NCBI RefSeq assembly: GCF_039905635.1
Contig: NZ_CP157000.1
Coordinates: forward strand, 3,782,001-3,846,000
Origin: Microbacterium sp. ProA8
Lineage (GTDB): Bacteria > Actinomycetota > Actinomycetes > Actinomycetales > Microbacteriaceae
Length of the DNA: 64,000 nt
Reading direction: 5' to 3'
In this document: one piece after another, positions 17,886-26,859 of the stretch
How positions within the stretch are numbered: position 1 is the first letter of the stretch
How the letters are laid out: each line of letters opens with the position of its first letter
The notes under the pieces: generated by a model
The model's database searches: none
What the model saw: the letters and a program-made list of their open reading frames with translations, nothing else
What the model was told of the DNA's origin: nothing
Made by a program: the position numbers and the translations under genes

Positions 17886-19136
17886 TCAGCGCCGCTCGCG
17901 CACCCCGACGCGCTCGAGGTGCGCGTTGGTGAACCGCCCGTCGGGGTCGAGACGCTCGAAGACGGCGCGGGCATCGGCCAGCCGCGGGTGGACCCGCTCC
18001 ATCGCGGCACGGTCGAAGCCGTGCAGCTTGCCCCAGTGCGGCCGCGCGTCGAACGGCTCGAGCGCCGCCTCGATGCGCCCGAGCGCGGCAGCGACCTCGT
18101 CCGGGTGGTTGAACCACGTGAAGTGGATGATCACGACGTCGCGGCGGTAGGCCGGGCTCAGCCACAGCTCGTCGGCGGCGGCGGTGCGCAGCTCGGTCCA
18201 GATGAGGTGAGGACGGATGCCGTCACCGAGCGCGCGCACCGCGTTCAGCGCGGCGGGCGCATCGGCGCGGGCGACGAAGTACTCGCTCTGGATCTCGTCG
18301 CCGAACGAGGGCTGGGCGTCGAGGCGGAAGTGCGGCAGCCGCAGCATCCAGGGCCCCGGGACGCCGGCGAGTTCGGTGACGTTGTCCTCGACCCCGAGCG
18401 GCGAGTCGCCGGTGAGCGCGCGCACGCCGTCGAAGATCGTGTCGGGCACGAGGTCGTCGTCGGCGTCGAGGCGCGTCTTGATCCACACGTAGCCGACCGA
18501 CGGCTCCTCCCACCGGGAGAACACCGACACGCTGTAGCCGGCCGAGGTGAGCTCGTCGTAATGGGCGAGCGCGGCATCCCAGCTCACGCCGGTGTAGATG
18601 TCCTGACGGACGCGGAAGGCGGGCTCGATGTCGAGCGTCAGCGACACGACGATGCCGTAGGCGCCGAGACCGACGACGAGCGCGTCGAAGTCGGGATCCC
18701 CCCGGCGCACCTCGTGCACCTCGGCGTCGGCGCCGACGTAGCGCAGGGCGCGGACGGATGCCGAGAGCACCGGATTCGCATCGCCCGATCCGTGCGTGCC
18801 CGTGGCGGTCGCGCCGCCGACGTTGATGTGCGGGAGCGACCCCATGTTGCGCAGCGCCCAGCCGCGGTCGTCGAGCCACACCGCCAGCACGCCGTAGCGG
18901 ATGCCGGCGGGCACCGTCACCGTCCGCGCGGCCTCGTCGAGCTCGAACTCGGCGGCGAACCCGGTCACGTCGACGAGCGTGCCGGTCGTGTCGGGCAGAT
19001 CGGTGAACGAATGGCGCGTGCCCAGGGCACGGACGCGCCCCGGCTCGCGGAGCACGCGGCGCACGTCGTCGACCGACGTCGCGTCGACGATCCGCGGCGC
19101 GGTGTACTCATAGGTTCCAGCCCAATTGCGCGGCAT
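17886..19136 (-). CDS. FAD-linked alditol/sugar oxidase, AldO-like
   Basis: 416 residues. The N-terminal half is the vanillyl-alcohol-oxidase type FAD domain with His42 in GTRHSF at the site of covalent flavin attachment; the C-terminal half resembles Streptomyces alditol oxidase AldO and D-arabinono-lactone oxidase. The four AldO active-site residues have equivalents: Glu315 and Arg317 (TELRTAA), Thr340 (HFTWF) and Lys370 (RPHWGK). Such enzymes oxidise a terminal CH2OH of polyols, or an aldose, using O2 and releasing H2O2. AAGGAGG five bases before the ATG fixes the start. It follows the GntR gene by 27 bases and should be co-transcribed. It could oxidise apiose or a related sugar alcohol to feed the apionate pathway. 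Confidence 0.85.
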   Translation of the reverse strand: MPRNWAGTYEYTAPRIVDATSVDDVRRVLREPGRVRALGTRHSFTDLPDTTGTLVDVTGFAAEFELDEAARTVTVPAGIRYGVLAVWLDDRGWALRNMGSLPHINVGGATATGTHGSGDANPVLSASVRALRYVGADAEVHEVRRGDPDFDALVVGLGAYGIVVSLTLDIEPAFRVRQDIYTGVSWDAALAHYDELTSAGYSVSVFSRWEEPSVGYVWIKTRLDADDDLVPDTIFDGVRALTGDSPLGVEDNVTELAGVPGPWMLRLPHFRLDAQPSFGDEIQSEYFVARADAPAALNAVRALGDGIRPHLIWTELRTAAADELWLSPAYRRDVVIIHFTWFNHPDEVAAALGRIEAALEPFDARPHWGKLHGFDRAAMERVHPRLADARAVFERLDPDGRFTNAHLERVGVRERR

Positions 19137-19163
19137 CGCGCCTCCTTACGGCTTGATGCGGAT

Positions 19164-19901
19164 TCAGGGAGCGGCTTCGGCGGCGAGGCGCTGCGACGCG
19201 GTCGCCATGTGGGTCGCCATGGCGGAGGCCGCGGCATCCTCGTCCCCCGCCTCGATGGCCCGGAAGACGGCAGCGTGCTCGTCGACGGCGATGCGCGCCT
19301 CGGCGTCGTCGTGCACTGCACGGTCGGCGTACACCTGCAGCAGCGAGCGCACGACGTGCAGCAGGTCGACGAGCGTGTCGTTGCCGGCCGCGGTCGCGAG
19401 CGCGTTGTGGAAGTCGAGGTCGGCCCGGGCGAAGGCCTTCAGGTCGCTGACGCCGCCGCGCATGCGGGAGAGCGAGCCCGACAGGGAGGACAGATCGGAT
19501 GCCGCGGCCCGGCCGGCGGCCAGCCGGGCGACGTAGATCTCGAGCCCCGAGCGCAGTTCGAGCAGCTCTGCGGTGTTCTTGCTGCCGATGAGCAGCCCCC
19601 AGCGGAGCGTCTGCGGCAGCAGTTCGCTGGCCGTGCCGCGAAGGTAGGTACCCGAGCCGGGGCGGACGTCCACGATGCCCAGGATCTCGAGTGCGGCGAG
19701 GGCCTCGCGGACCGCCGAACGCCCCACGCCCAGCGTCGAGGCGAGCTGCCGCTCGGGGGGCAGCCGCGTGCCGGCTTCGAGGTCGCCGGTCGTGAAGAGG
19801 TCCATCAGGCGACGGGCGACCTCCGACACCGGCGTACCGCTGGGCAGCGCGCCGAGCGCGGCGGTGATCTCGGCCGAGCGGTCGTCGGGGTAGGCGGGCA
19901 T
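19164..19901 (-). CDS. GntR family regulator, FadR subfamily (FCD domain)
   Basis: 245 residues. The winged helix covers about 22-92 (RQLASTLGVGRSAVREALAAL, then VRPGSGTYLR) and the helical FCD effector domain covers about 100-235, with metal- and acid-binding type residues (Asp, His) in DLDFHNAL and EHAAVF. FCD regulators usually respond to organic or sugar acids, which suits apionate or a keto-acid intermediate. It is divergent from the 20047 binding-protein gene, and an 18-bp palindrome in that promoter recurs before the nucleoside hydrolase and apionate operons. This makes it the likely master regulator of the 15-32 kb region. Confidence 0.9.
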   Translation of the reverse strand: MPAYPDDRSAEITAALGALPSGTPVSEVARRLMDLFTTGDLEAGTRLPPERQLASTLGVGRSAVREALAALEILGIVDVRPGSGTYLRGTASELLPQTLRWGLLIGSKNTAELLELRSGLEIYVARLAAGRAAASDLSSLSGSLSRMRGGVSDLKAFARADLDFHNALATAAGNDTLVDLLHVVRSLLQVYADRAVHDDAEARIAVDEHAAVFRAIEAGDEDAAASAMATHMATASQRLAAEAAP

Positions 19902-19936
19902 GCGAACAACCTACGGCAGTCGCGTGAGATCTGGGA

Positions 19937-19965
19937 TTGATTTCGGTCAACCGGTTTGTCAGACT
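19937..19965 (+). promoter_or_regulatory. promoter with shared operator (binding-protein operon)
   Basis: TTGATT (19937-19942), a 17-base spacer and CAGACT (19960-19965) form a plausible promoter. The spacer carries CGGTCAACCGGTTTGTCA (19944-19961), centred on the perfect palindrome AACCGGTT at 19949-19956. It lies 36 bases upstream of the divergent gntR start, so the site can also autoregulate gntR-aldO. Confidence 0.7.
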
Positions 19966-19971
19966 GTGGCG

Positions 19972-20010
19972 AGGCGACGTCAGTCGCCTTTCTCACGGCA
20001 TGGTGAGAAA
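19972..20010 (+). promoter_or_regulatory. two tandem palindromes in the leader of the binding-protein gene
   Basis: AGGCGAC-GTCA-GTCGCCT (19972-19989) and TTTCTCAC-GGCATG-GTGAGAAA (19989-20010) are perfect inverted repeats sharing one base. They lie downstream of the inferred start site and could be leader hairpins or binding sites for a second regulator. Confidence 0.5.
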
Positions 20011-20046
20011 TCGTTTCCTGAGACTCGAAGACGAGAGGCGACAACG

Positions 20047-21360
20047 ATGACGTTCCGGAGCAAGAAGCCCATGGCCGCGACGACGGGGGTGGCTCTGGCA
20101 GCCCTCGTCGGACTGACGGGATGCGCCTCGAGCGCGCCGGCGAGCACGCAGCCGACCCTCGACCCCGATGAGGAGGTGTCGATCACCTTCACCTTCTGGG
20201 GCAACGACGTGCGCGCCGAGCTCTACAACGAGGCGATCGCCGTCTTCGAGGAACAGCAGCCCAACATCGACGTCGACATCATGTTCCTCGCGCCGACCGA
20301 TTACTGGGAGAAGCGTCAGATCGAGGCGGCCGGCAACGGCCTGCCCGACGTCGTGACCATGGACCTCGCCTACCTCCGGCAGTACTCGCAGAGCGGGTCG
20401 CTGCTCGACCTCGAGCCGTACCTCGGCACCATCATCCAGACCGACACGATCGAGCCGCAGGTGCTCTCGGCCGGCGTGGTGGATGACGTCACCACCGCCG
20501 TGCCGCTGTCCACCAACTCGTGGGGCATGTTCCTCAACACCACCCTGCTCGACGAGCTGGGCGTGGAGCCGTTCACCGACGGCAGCTGGGACGACTACTA
20601 CGAGTGGATCGCCGAGGTGAGCGACGCGGCGGCGTCGGCCGGCGTCGACGCGTGGGGCGGCGTCGATCCGACGACCCGCATCGAGAACTTCGAGCTGCAG
20701 CTGCGCGCAGAGGGTGCGAACCTGTTCGACGAAGACGGCACGCCCGGCTTCGACGAGGACCGCCTCGCGGAGTTCTGGGACTCCGCCTCGGCCGCCCGCG
20801 AGGGCGGTGAGTTCGTTCCCCAGCAGCGGATCGCGGAGGTGCAGCCGCTCACGGCCTTCGACAGTGCGCTCAGCGCGAGCGACGCGACCTGGGACAACAC
20901 CGGCGCAGGCTTCCTCGCGAACCTCGGGGAGGGCTACGAGATCCAGCTGATCGCTCCCCCGCTCTCGGTGAAGGAGGGACAGGACCTCTACCTCAAGGCG
21001 TCGCAGATGTACTCGATCGCCGCGAACTCCGAGCACCCGGCCGCGGCGGCCACGCTGATCGACTTCCTCATCAACTCTCCTGAGTCCGGCGAGATCTTCG
21101 GCACCAACCGCGGTCTGCCGGCCTCGGAGACGGCACGCGAGGCCGCCGATCTCGACGAGCTGAGCCAGACGATCGCCGACTACGAGGCATCCATCGCCGA
21201 CCGTCTCGGCGACGCTCCGCCGGTGCCGATCGTCGGCTACGGCTCGCTGCACGAGAAGTTCCGGGAACTCGGCGAGGAGCTGAACTTCGGCACGATCTCG
21301 GTGGACGATGCGGTCGCGCAGTTCTTCGCCGAGATGGACGTCGTCGTCAGCAGCCAGTAG
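20047..21360 (+). CDS. sugar ABC transporter substrate-binding lipoprotein (family 1), no permease nearby
   Basis: 437 residues with a basic N-terminus and lipobox LTGC (Cys26), followed by a family 1 extracellular solute-binding fold (MalE/UgpB type, CUT1). It binds a carbohydrate outside the membrane and delivers it to a permease pair. No permease or ATPase gene is adjacent, so it must use partners encoded elsewhere or act with another importer. The ATG follows GAGAGGCGACAACG. Its promoter carries the shared operator, so its ligand is probably the apiose-containing compound or a derivative. Confidence 0.87.
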   Translation: MTFRSKKPMAATTGVALAALVGLTGCASSAPASTQPTLDPDEEVSITFTFWGNDVRAELYNEAIAVFEEQQPNIDVDIMFLAPTDYWEKRQIEAAGNGLPDVVTMDLAYLRQYSQSGSLLDLEPYLGTIIQTDTIEPQVLSAGVVDDVTTAVPLSTNSWGMFLNTTLLDELGVEPFTDGSWDDYYEWIAEVSDAAASAGVDAWGGVDPTTRIENFELQLRAEGANLFDEDGTPGFDEDRLAEFWDSASAAREGGEFVPQQRIAEVQPLTAFDSALSASDATWDNTGAGFLANLGEGYEIQLIAPPLSVKEGQDLYLKASQMYSIAANSEHPAAAATLIDFLINSPESGEIFGTNRGLPASETAREAADLDELSQTIADYEASIADRLGDAPPVPIVGYGSLHEKFRELGEELNFGTISVDDAVAQFFAEMDVVVSSQ

Positions 21361-21433
21361 TCCACGCGATGCGGAGGCCGGCCGCCACGGCCGGTCTCCG
21401 CTCCCGTTCGTCACCGACCCGGAGGACCCTCGC

Positions 21434-23113
21434 GTGCCCACGTCCGATCCGCTTCCCGATCCCCTCGACCGCGCGCCGGCATCCCGGCCGTCGCTCGGCA
21501 TCCAGGGTCCCGTCGTCGCCTTCCACGACCCGTGGGCGGGCGACGCCTCGGACGCCGTCATGCGCACGGGCACCGGCATCCCGATCGCCTCGCAGGATCC
21601 CGCGCCGACGCCCCGGGAGTTCGTGTCGGCGCTGCACGAGCTCGGCGCGGACTTCTACGTCCATCACGTCATCCCGCCCGTCGACGACCACGCCGCCCTG
21701 CTGCGAGACCTCGACGAGGCCGGAATCGACGTCGTGCTGGGCAACGAGTACGGCAACATCAACGGTCCCTACGTCGACGGCACCAACCGGTTCGACCTGT
21801 CCGCGCAACTGGTTCGGGATGCGGCGGCCTCAGGCCGGCTCGCCGGCGTGCTGTACGACGAGCCCGAGCACCTGCAGATCCACGCCGAGCAGTACCGGCG
21901 GGACGCGCACCTGCCGCATTTCGGCCAGACCGCGGGGCTCGACGCGGAGGATGCGATCGGCGTCATCGACGCCGCGGTGCGGGCCATCGTGCGAGACGTC
22001 GACGCGGCGACGGCGCAGGGCGGGGGCGCTCCGGTGCCCGTGCTCGCCGAGCAGGTGTTCCCGGTCATGTTCCACACGCTCGCGCGGGCGGGGATGACTC
22101 CGGCGCCGAAGGTCATGAAGGAGTCGTTCCAGCCGCTGCAGCTGGGCACCGCCCTCGGTGCGGCGGTGCAGTACGACCGCGAGCTGTGGATCTGCGCCGA
22201 CCTGTGGGGCCCCGACATCGGGCCGTGGCTCACCCGCGCCCCCGGATTCCCCGGCCACTCGCCCGCGGAGTTCGCCTCGGCCCTCCGCCTCGCCTACCTC
22301 TTCGGACCCACACGGCTGTTCGTCGAGAACATCGACGTGCTGGTGCGCCACCGCGCATCGGGTGCGTTCGAGCGCACCGCCCATGGGGAGGTGTGGCGCG
22401 AGTTCGTCCACGACTTCGTGCCGCGGCATCCGCTCCACTGGAGCCACCGCGATGCGCGTGCCGACATCGCACTCGTCCACGCCGACGACAGCGACTTCGG
22501 GCGCGGCCACCGGCCGTTCGGCAACCGCGACGCGACCGCTCCCGCCACATCGCGCAGCGTCTTCGCCGCGTGGCACGCGCTGAGTCACGGGCAGCTCCCC
22601 GACCATGGCAGCTGCCTGCACATCCCGGGATACGAGTTCCCGCGCCATGAGCTGGACGCGGTCCCGCGGTCGCAGTTCCCGCTCGAGACGGGAGCCGCCG
22701 CGCAGACGCACCTCCACGGCCTTTTCCAGGCGTCGCGAAGCGTTCTCGTGTTCGACGAGCACGTGCGATCCGATCAGCTCGCGGGCGCCGGACTCGTCGT
22801 CGTCGCCGGCAGCCGGCTTCCCCCCGCCACACGGCACGCGCTCCGGGCACGGGCGCAGGCCGGAGCGACCGTGCTCATCGCCGACTGGCTCTGCGGCGGG
22901 GAGTACCCGGCGACCGAGCGCGTCGGCGACGGGAGCTGGGTCGTGTACGAGAGCTTCGACGACCCCGACGCGGAAGAGGCGATCGCCGCCCACGCGGGCT
23001 CTCCCGACGTGTGGACCCAGCGCTTCGGCGATGCGGAGCTGCGCATCCGCGCCGCGAGCGCGGGCGGTGAGACGCTCGAGTTCGAGATCGCGCACGCCTC
23101 CGTCCCCGGGTGA
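21434..23113 (+). CDS. uncharacterised protein, candidate TIM-barrel glycosidase
   Basis: 559 residues from a GTG with GGAGGA seven bases upstream, 73 bases after the binding-protein gene and so probably in the same operon. I do not recognise the family. Residues 20-330 look like an alpha/beta barrel with strand-end acidic residues: NEYGN (Glu105), LYDEPEH (Glu143), LAEQVFP (Glu206), MKESFQP (Glu230) and LFVENID (Glu298). Residues about 370-545 resemble the amidotransferase-like domain that follows the barrel in GH42 enzymes, including VLVFDEH and LVVVAGSRLP. No signal peptide. This architecture and its regulon suggest a new glycoside hydrolase family member; this is inference. Confidence 0.7.
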   Translation: MPTSDPLPDPLDRAPASRPSLGIQGPVVAFHDPWAGDASDAVMRTGTGIPIASQDPAPTPREFVSALHELGADFYVHHVIPPVDDHAALLRDLDEAGIDVVLGNEYGNINGPYVDGTNRFDLSAQLVRDAAASGRLAGVLYDEPEHLQIHAEQYRRDAHLPHFGQTAGLDAEDAIGVIDAAVRAIVRDVDAATAQGGGAPVPVLAEQVFPVMFHTLARAGMTPAPKVMKESFQPLQLGTALGAAVQYDRELWICADLWGPDIGPWLTRAPGFPGHSPAEFASALRLAYLFGPTRLFVENIDVLVRHRASGAFERTAHGEVWREFVHDFVPRHPLHWSHRDARADIALVHADDSDFGRGHRPFGNRDATAPATSRSVFAAWHALSHGQLPDHGSCLHIPGYEFPRHELDAVPRSQFPLETGAAAQTHLHGLFQASRSVLVFDEHVRSDQLAGAGLVVVAGSRLPPATRHALRARAQAGATVLIADWLCGGEYPATERVGDGSWVVYESFDDPDAEEAIAAHAGSPDVWTQRFGDAELRIRAASAGGETLEFEIAHASVPG

Positions 23114-23139
23114 GTTGACTCCGGCATCCGATGTTCCGC

Positions 23140-23168
23140 TTGCAATTGGTCAACCGGTTTGCCACAAT
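23140..23168 (+). promoter_or_regulatory. promoter with shared operator (apionate operon)
   Basis: TTGCAA (23140-23145), exactly 17 bases, CACAAT (23163-23168). The spacer holds the best copy of the operator, TGGTCAACCGGTTTGCCA (23147-23164), a perfect TGG-N2-AACCGGTT-N2-CCA palindrome, itself flanked by CAATTG on both sides. A repressor bound here would block the promoter directly. Confidence 0.75.
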
Positions 23169-23211
23169 TGACGCGAATCACCTCGATCGCCGTCGACGAG
23201 CAGGAGTCACT

Positions 23212-24633
23212 GTGGACCAGAACCAGAACACCGCGGAAGCGCCGACCGTCGCGCGCTCGACCATCCGCAAGGTGTCCATCCGCCTCGTGCCGTTCGTGGC
23301 GCTGATGTTCTTCATCAACTACCTCGACCGCACTGCGATCGGGTTCGCCGCCCCCAACGGCATGAACGACGACCTCGCACTGAGCGCCGCGCAGTTCGGC
23401 TTCGCATCGGGCGTCTTCTTCATCGGCTACATCCTGCTCGAGGTGCCGTCGAACCTTGCTCTGCACAAGTTCGGCGCCCGGCGCTGGCTGTCGCGCATCA
23501 TGGTCAGCTGGGGCATCGTCGCGCTGCTGTTCACCTGGGTGCAGAACTTCGAGCAGCTGGTCGTGCTCCGCTTCCTCCTCGGCGTCGCCGAGGCCGGGTT
23601 CTTCCCCGGCGCGATCCTGTTCCTCAGCCTCTGGGTGCCCGCGCAGTACCGCGGCCGCATCCTCATGCTCTTCTACCTGGCCCAGCCCCTCACGACGGTG
23701 ATCGGTGCGCCGCTCGCCGGCTGGCTCATCCAGCAGAACGAGGTGTTCTTCGGCCTCGAGGGCTGGCGGTTCATGTTCTTCGGCGTCGCCATCCCGGCCA
23801 TCGTCGTCGGCGTCATCGCGTGGTTCTACCTCAAGGACAAGCCGACCGACGCCAAGTGGCTCACCCGCGAAGAGCAGGTCTGGCTCACCGATGCCCTCGA
23901 CCGCGAGAAGGCCGCCACGCAGAAGAAGGAGCACGGCCACGTCTCGGCCCGCTTCGCCTTCAAGAGCGGTCGCGTGTGGGTGCTGTCGTTCATCTACTTC
24001 GGCTTCATCTACGGCCTCTACGCGCTGGCCTTCTTCCTCCCCACGATCATCGAGGGCTTCCAGGAGCAGACCGGCCAGACCTTCGACGTGTTCCAGAAGG
24101 GCCTCATCACGGCCATCCCGTACCTGCCGGCCGCGATCATCATGTACTTCTGGTCGCGGGATGCCTCCAAGCGCGGCCTCAAGACCTGGCACATCGCGAT
24201 CCCCGCGCTCGCCGGCGCCGTCAGCATCCCGCTCGCCCTGTTCGCGGGCTCCCCCGCCGCGACCATCGCGGTCATCACGATCACCGCATCGGCGATCTTC
24301 GCGGCACTCCCGAACTTCTGGACGCTCCCCACCCGCTTCCTGACCGGCGCCGCCGCGGCTGCCGGAGTCGCGCTCATCAACACGATCGGCAACCTCGCCG
24401 GGTTCTCGGCGCCGTTCATCACGGGCGCCGTGCGCGACTGGACCGGCGGCTACGAGATCCCGATGTTCATCGTCGGCTTCGTCATGCTCGTGTCGGCGGT
24501 GCTGATGGTGCTGCTCGCCCGCAGCAACCGCATCAACCCGGTCACCGTCGACGACGCGGCCGCCGACGACGTGCCCACGGTGGACGCGGCCGTCCTCGGT
24601 GCGGCTGCCGACCCGAAGGGCGACGCGCGATGA
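23212..24633 (+). CDS. MFS transporter, anion:cation symporter type (apionate operon permease)
   Basis: 473 residues, twelve membrane helices. NYLDRTAIGFAAP in helix 1 and the long loop motif RFLLGVAEAGFFPG in helix 4 are hallmarks of the ACS family, which imports sugar acids such as glucarate, galactonate and tartrate with H+. It heads the apionate catabolic operon and so probably imports D-apionate or a related acid. The GTG at 23212 with AGGAG five bases upstream is chosen; an upstream in-frame ATG at 23131 lies inside the promoter and cannot be the start. ATGA overlap with the kinase gene. Confidence 0.88.
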   Translation: MDQNQNTAEAPTVARSTIRKVSIRLVPFVALMFFINYLDRTAIGFAAPNGMNDDLALSAAQFGFASGVFFIGYILLEVPSNLALHKFGARRWLSRIMVSWGIVALLFTWVQNFEQLVVLRFLLGVAEAGFFPGAILFLSLWVPAQYRGRILMLFYLAQPLTTVIGAPLAGWLIQQNEVFFGLEGWRFMFFGVAIPAIVVGVIAWFYLKDKPTDAKWLTREEQVWLTDALDREKAATQKKEHGHVSARFAFKSGRVWVLSFIYFGFIYGLYALAFFLPTIIEGFQEQTGQTFDVFQKGLITAIPYLPAAIIMYFWSRDASKRGLKTWHIAIPALAGAVSIPLALFAGSPAATIAVITITASAIFAALPNFWTLPTRFLTGAAAAAGVALINTIGNLAGFSAPFITGAVRDWTGGYEIPMFIVGFVMLVSAVLMVLLARSNRINPVTVDDAAADDVPTVDAAVLGAAADPKGDAR

Positions 24634-26381
24634 CCCGACTGTGGAACGAGCCGGCGGACTTCGCCGACGAGATGATCGACGGCTTCGTCGCGGCCAACGC
24701 ACGCTACGTGCGCCGTGTCCCGGGTGGCGTCGTGCGCAGCACCGCATCGCCTGCGGGCCAGGTCGCGGTCGTGATCGGCGGCGGCTCGGGCCACTACCCC
24801 GCCTTCGGCGGACTCGTCGGCCCCGGCCTCGCGCACGGCGCGGCGATGGGCAACCTCTTCGCCTCGCCGTCGACGCAGCAGGTGTTCTCGGTCGCCAGGG
24901 CGGCCGACAACGGCGGGGGCGTGTTCTTCAGCTACGGCAACTACGCCGGCGACGTGCTGAACTTCGACGCCGCGCAGGAGCGCCTGCGCGCCGAGGGCAT
25001 CGCGTGCGAGACCGTCACGGTGACCGACGACATCTTCAGCGCGACGGCGGACGAGAAGCACAAGCGCCGCGGCATCGCCGGCGACCTCACCGTGTTCCGC
25101 ATCGCCGGAGCCGCGGCGGCTGCCGGCGCGGACCTCGCGGAGGTGGCGCGCCTGGCACGTCACGCCAACGAGCGCACGCGATCGTTCGGCGTCGCCTTCA
25201 CCGGCTGCACGCTGCCCGGCGCCGAGCAGCCACTGTTCTCCGTGCCCGAGGGCCGGATGGCGATCGGCCTCGGCATCCATGGGGAACCCGGCATCGACGA
25301 GACCGACATCCCCACGGCCGACGGCCTGGCGGAGCTGCTCGTCGAGAAGCTCCTCGCCGAGGTGCCGGATGGGGTCGACGCGGTCCGGGGGGCCCGCGTC
25401 GTCCCCATCCTCAACGGACTCGGCTCGCTCAAGTACGAGGAGATGTTCGTCGTCTACCGACGCATCGCAGAGCTGCTCATCGACGCGGGTCTCGAGCTCG
25501 TCGACCCGCATGTCGGCGAGTACTGCACGAGCTTCGACATGGCCGGCACCTCGCTCACCCTGTTCTGGCTCGACGACCAGCTCGCGACGCTGTGGCAGAC
25601 CCCGGTCGACACCCCCGCGTACCGGCGCGGTTCGGTCGCACCGCAGGAGCGAACGGATGCCGCAGCTTCGGCTGCCGCCGTCGCCGACGTCATCGAGCCC
25701 GGCGACGAGGCCTCCCGTTCCGCCGCCGAGACCGTCCTCGCCGCCGTGCGCACGATCGCCGAGACCGTCGACGCACACGTCGACGAGCTCGGTCGTCTCG
25801 ACGCGATCGCCGGCGACGGCGACCACGGCATCGGCATGCAGCGCGGTTCGCGCGCCGCGCTCACCGCTGCGGCCACCGCGGCGGATGCCGGCGCAGGCGC
25901 CCGCACGACGCTCGCCCGGGCGGCCGACGCGTGGGCGGACAAGGCCGGCGGCACGTCCGGCGCGCTGTGGGGCGTCATCCTGAACGCGATCGCCGCGAAG
26001 CTGGGCGACGAGGGCCGCCCCGACGCCGCCGCCGTGGCTGCGGGGGTCGCCGCCGCATCACGCGGCGTCACCGACTACGGCAAGGCAGAGGTCGGCGACA
26101 AGACGCTCGTCGACGCACTCGTGCCCTTCACCTCGACGCTGACCCAGGCGGTCGATGCCGGCGCGAGTCTCACCGACGCCTGGCGGACGGCCGCGGACGC
26201 GGCGACCCGGGCCGCCGCCGCGACGGCCGACCTGCTCCCCCGCATGGGCCGCGCCCGCGCGCACGGCCAGAACAGCGTGGGCACCCCCGACCCGGGCGCG
26301 ATCTCGCTCGCGCTCATCGTGACCGCCGTGGGCGAGCTGCTCGCGGCCCGGAATTCCCCGAAGGAGAACGCACATGCCTGA
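24630..26381 (+). CDS. lerK: L-erythrulose kinase (dihydroxyacetone kinase family)
   Basis: 583 residues, a single-chain DhaK-DhaL kinase. DhaK (about 1-330) has [11 protein letters not shown] near 50-60 and His217 in GIHGEPG, which forms the hemiaminal link with the ketone. DhaL (about 360-575) has AGDGDHG at 395-400 for the Mg-ATP site. DAK-family enzymes in D-apiose and tetritol gene clusters phosphorylate L-erythrulose to L-erythrulose 1-phosphate; the neighbours apnO, oiaC and the two isomerases make that the likely substrate instead of dihydroxyacetone or glycerone. The start overlaps the MFS stop by ATGA and the 3' end overlaps the next gene by eight bases. Confidence 0.85.
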   Translation: MTRLWNEPADFADEMIDGFVAANARYVRRVPGGVVRSTASPAGQVAVVIGGGSGHYPAFGGLVGPGLAHGAAMGNLFASPSTQQVFSVARAADNGGGVFFSYGNYAGDVLNFDAAQERLRAEGIACETVTVTDDIFSATADEKHKRRGIAGDLTVFRIAGAAAAAGADLAEVARLARHANERTRSFGVAFTGCTLPGAEQPLFSVPEGRMAIGLGIHGEPGIDETDIPTADGLAELLVEKLLAEVPDGVDAVRGARVVPILNGLGSLKYEEMFVVYRRIAELLIDAGLELVDPHVGEYCTSFDMAGTSLTLFWLDDQLATLWQTPVDTPAYRRGSVAPQERTDAAASAAAVADVIEPGDEASRSAAETVLAAVRTIAETVDAHVDELGRLDAIAGDGDHGIGMQRGSRAALTAAATAADAGAGARTTLARAADAWADKAGGTSGALWGVILNAIAAKLGDEGRPDAAAVAAGVAAASRGVTDYGKAEVGDKTLVDALVPFTSTLTQAVDAGASLTDAWRTAADAATRAAAATADLLPRMGRARAHGQNSVGTPDPGAISLALIVTAVGELLAARNSPKENAHA

Positions 26382-26859
26382 GTCCCAGAACGCAGAGCCG
26401 CTGCGGATCGTGATCGGCGCCGACGACGCCGGCTTCGACTACAAGGAGATCCTCAAGAAGGACCTCGAACAGAACCCCGGTGTCGCCTCCGTGATCGACG
26501 TCGGTGTGGACGCCGACGGCCACACGCCGTACCCGAAGGTCGCCATCGAGGCCGCCCAGCAGGTCGCCGCCGGCACCGCCGACCGCGCGCTGCTGATCTG
26601 CGGCACCGGGCTCGGCGTCGCGATCGCGGCGAACAAGGTCTCCGGCATCCGTGCCGTCACGGCCCACGACTCGTACTCGGTCGAGCGCGGTGTGCTCTCC
26701 AACAACGCCCAGGTGCTCACGATGGGCCAGCGGGTCGTCGGCGTCGAGCTCGCCCGCCGCCTGGTGCGCGAATGGCTGACCTACCGCTTCGACACGTCGT
26801 CGGCGTCGGCCGACAAGGTCGCCGTCATCGACGAGTACGAGACCACGGGTTCCTGCTGA
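26374..26859 (+). CDS. derI: D-erythrulose-4-phosphate isomerase (RpiB/LacAB family)
   Basis: 161 residues, the length of RpiB-type isomerases. [12 protein letters not shown] at the N-terminus and [13 protein letters not shown] near 72-84 match the family, with the first active-site Asp retained and the second-domain Cys in LLICGTG. In the apionate and erythritol routes this enzyme converts D-erythrulose 4-phosphate to D-erythrose 4-phosphate, which enters the pentose phosphate pathway. AAGGAGAA precedes the ATG; it overlaps lerK by eight bases and lerI by one (TGATG). A ribose-5-phosphate isomerase role is less likely in this context. Confidence 0.85.
   Translation: MPESQNAEPLRIVIGADDAGFDYKEILKKDLEQNPGVASVIDVGVDADGHTPYPKVAIEAAQQVAAGTADRALLICGTGLGVAIAANKVSGIRAVTAHDSYSVERGVLSNNAQVLTMGQRVVGVELARRLVREWLTYRFDTSSASADKVAVIDEYETTGSC

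Noticed and set aside
23131..23211. Upstream ATG start for the MFS gene
   Set aside because: The extension would run through the -35, operator and -10; the GTG at 23212 has a proper ribosome site.
24630..26381. Dihydroxyacetone kinase of glycerol metabolism
   Set aside because: No glycerol dehydrogenase or PTS DhaM nearby; the apnO-oiaC-isomerase context points to L-erythrulose.
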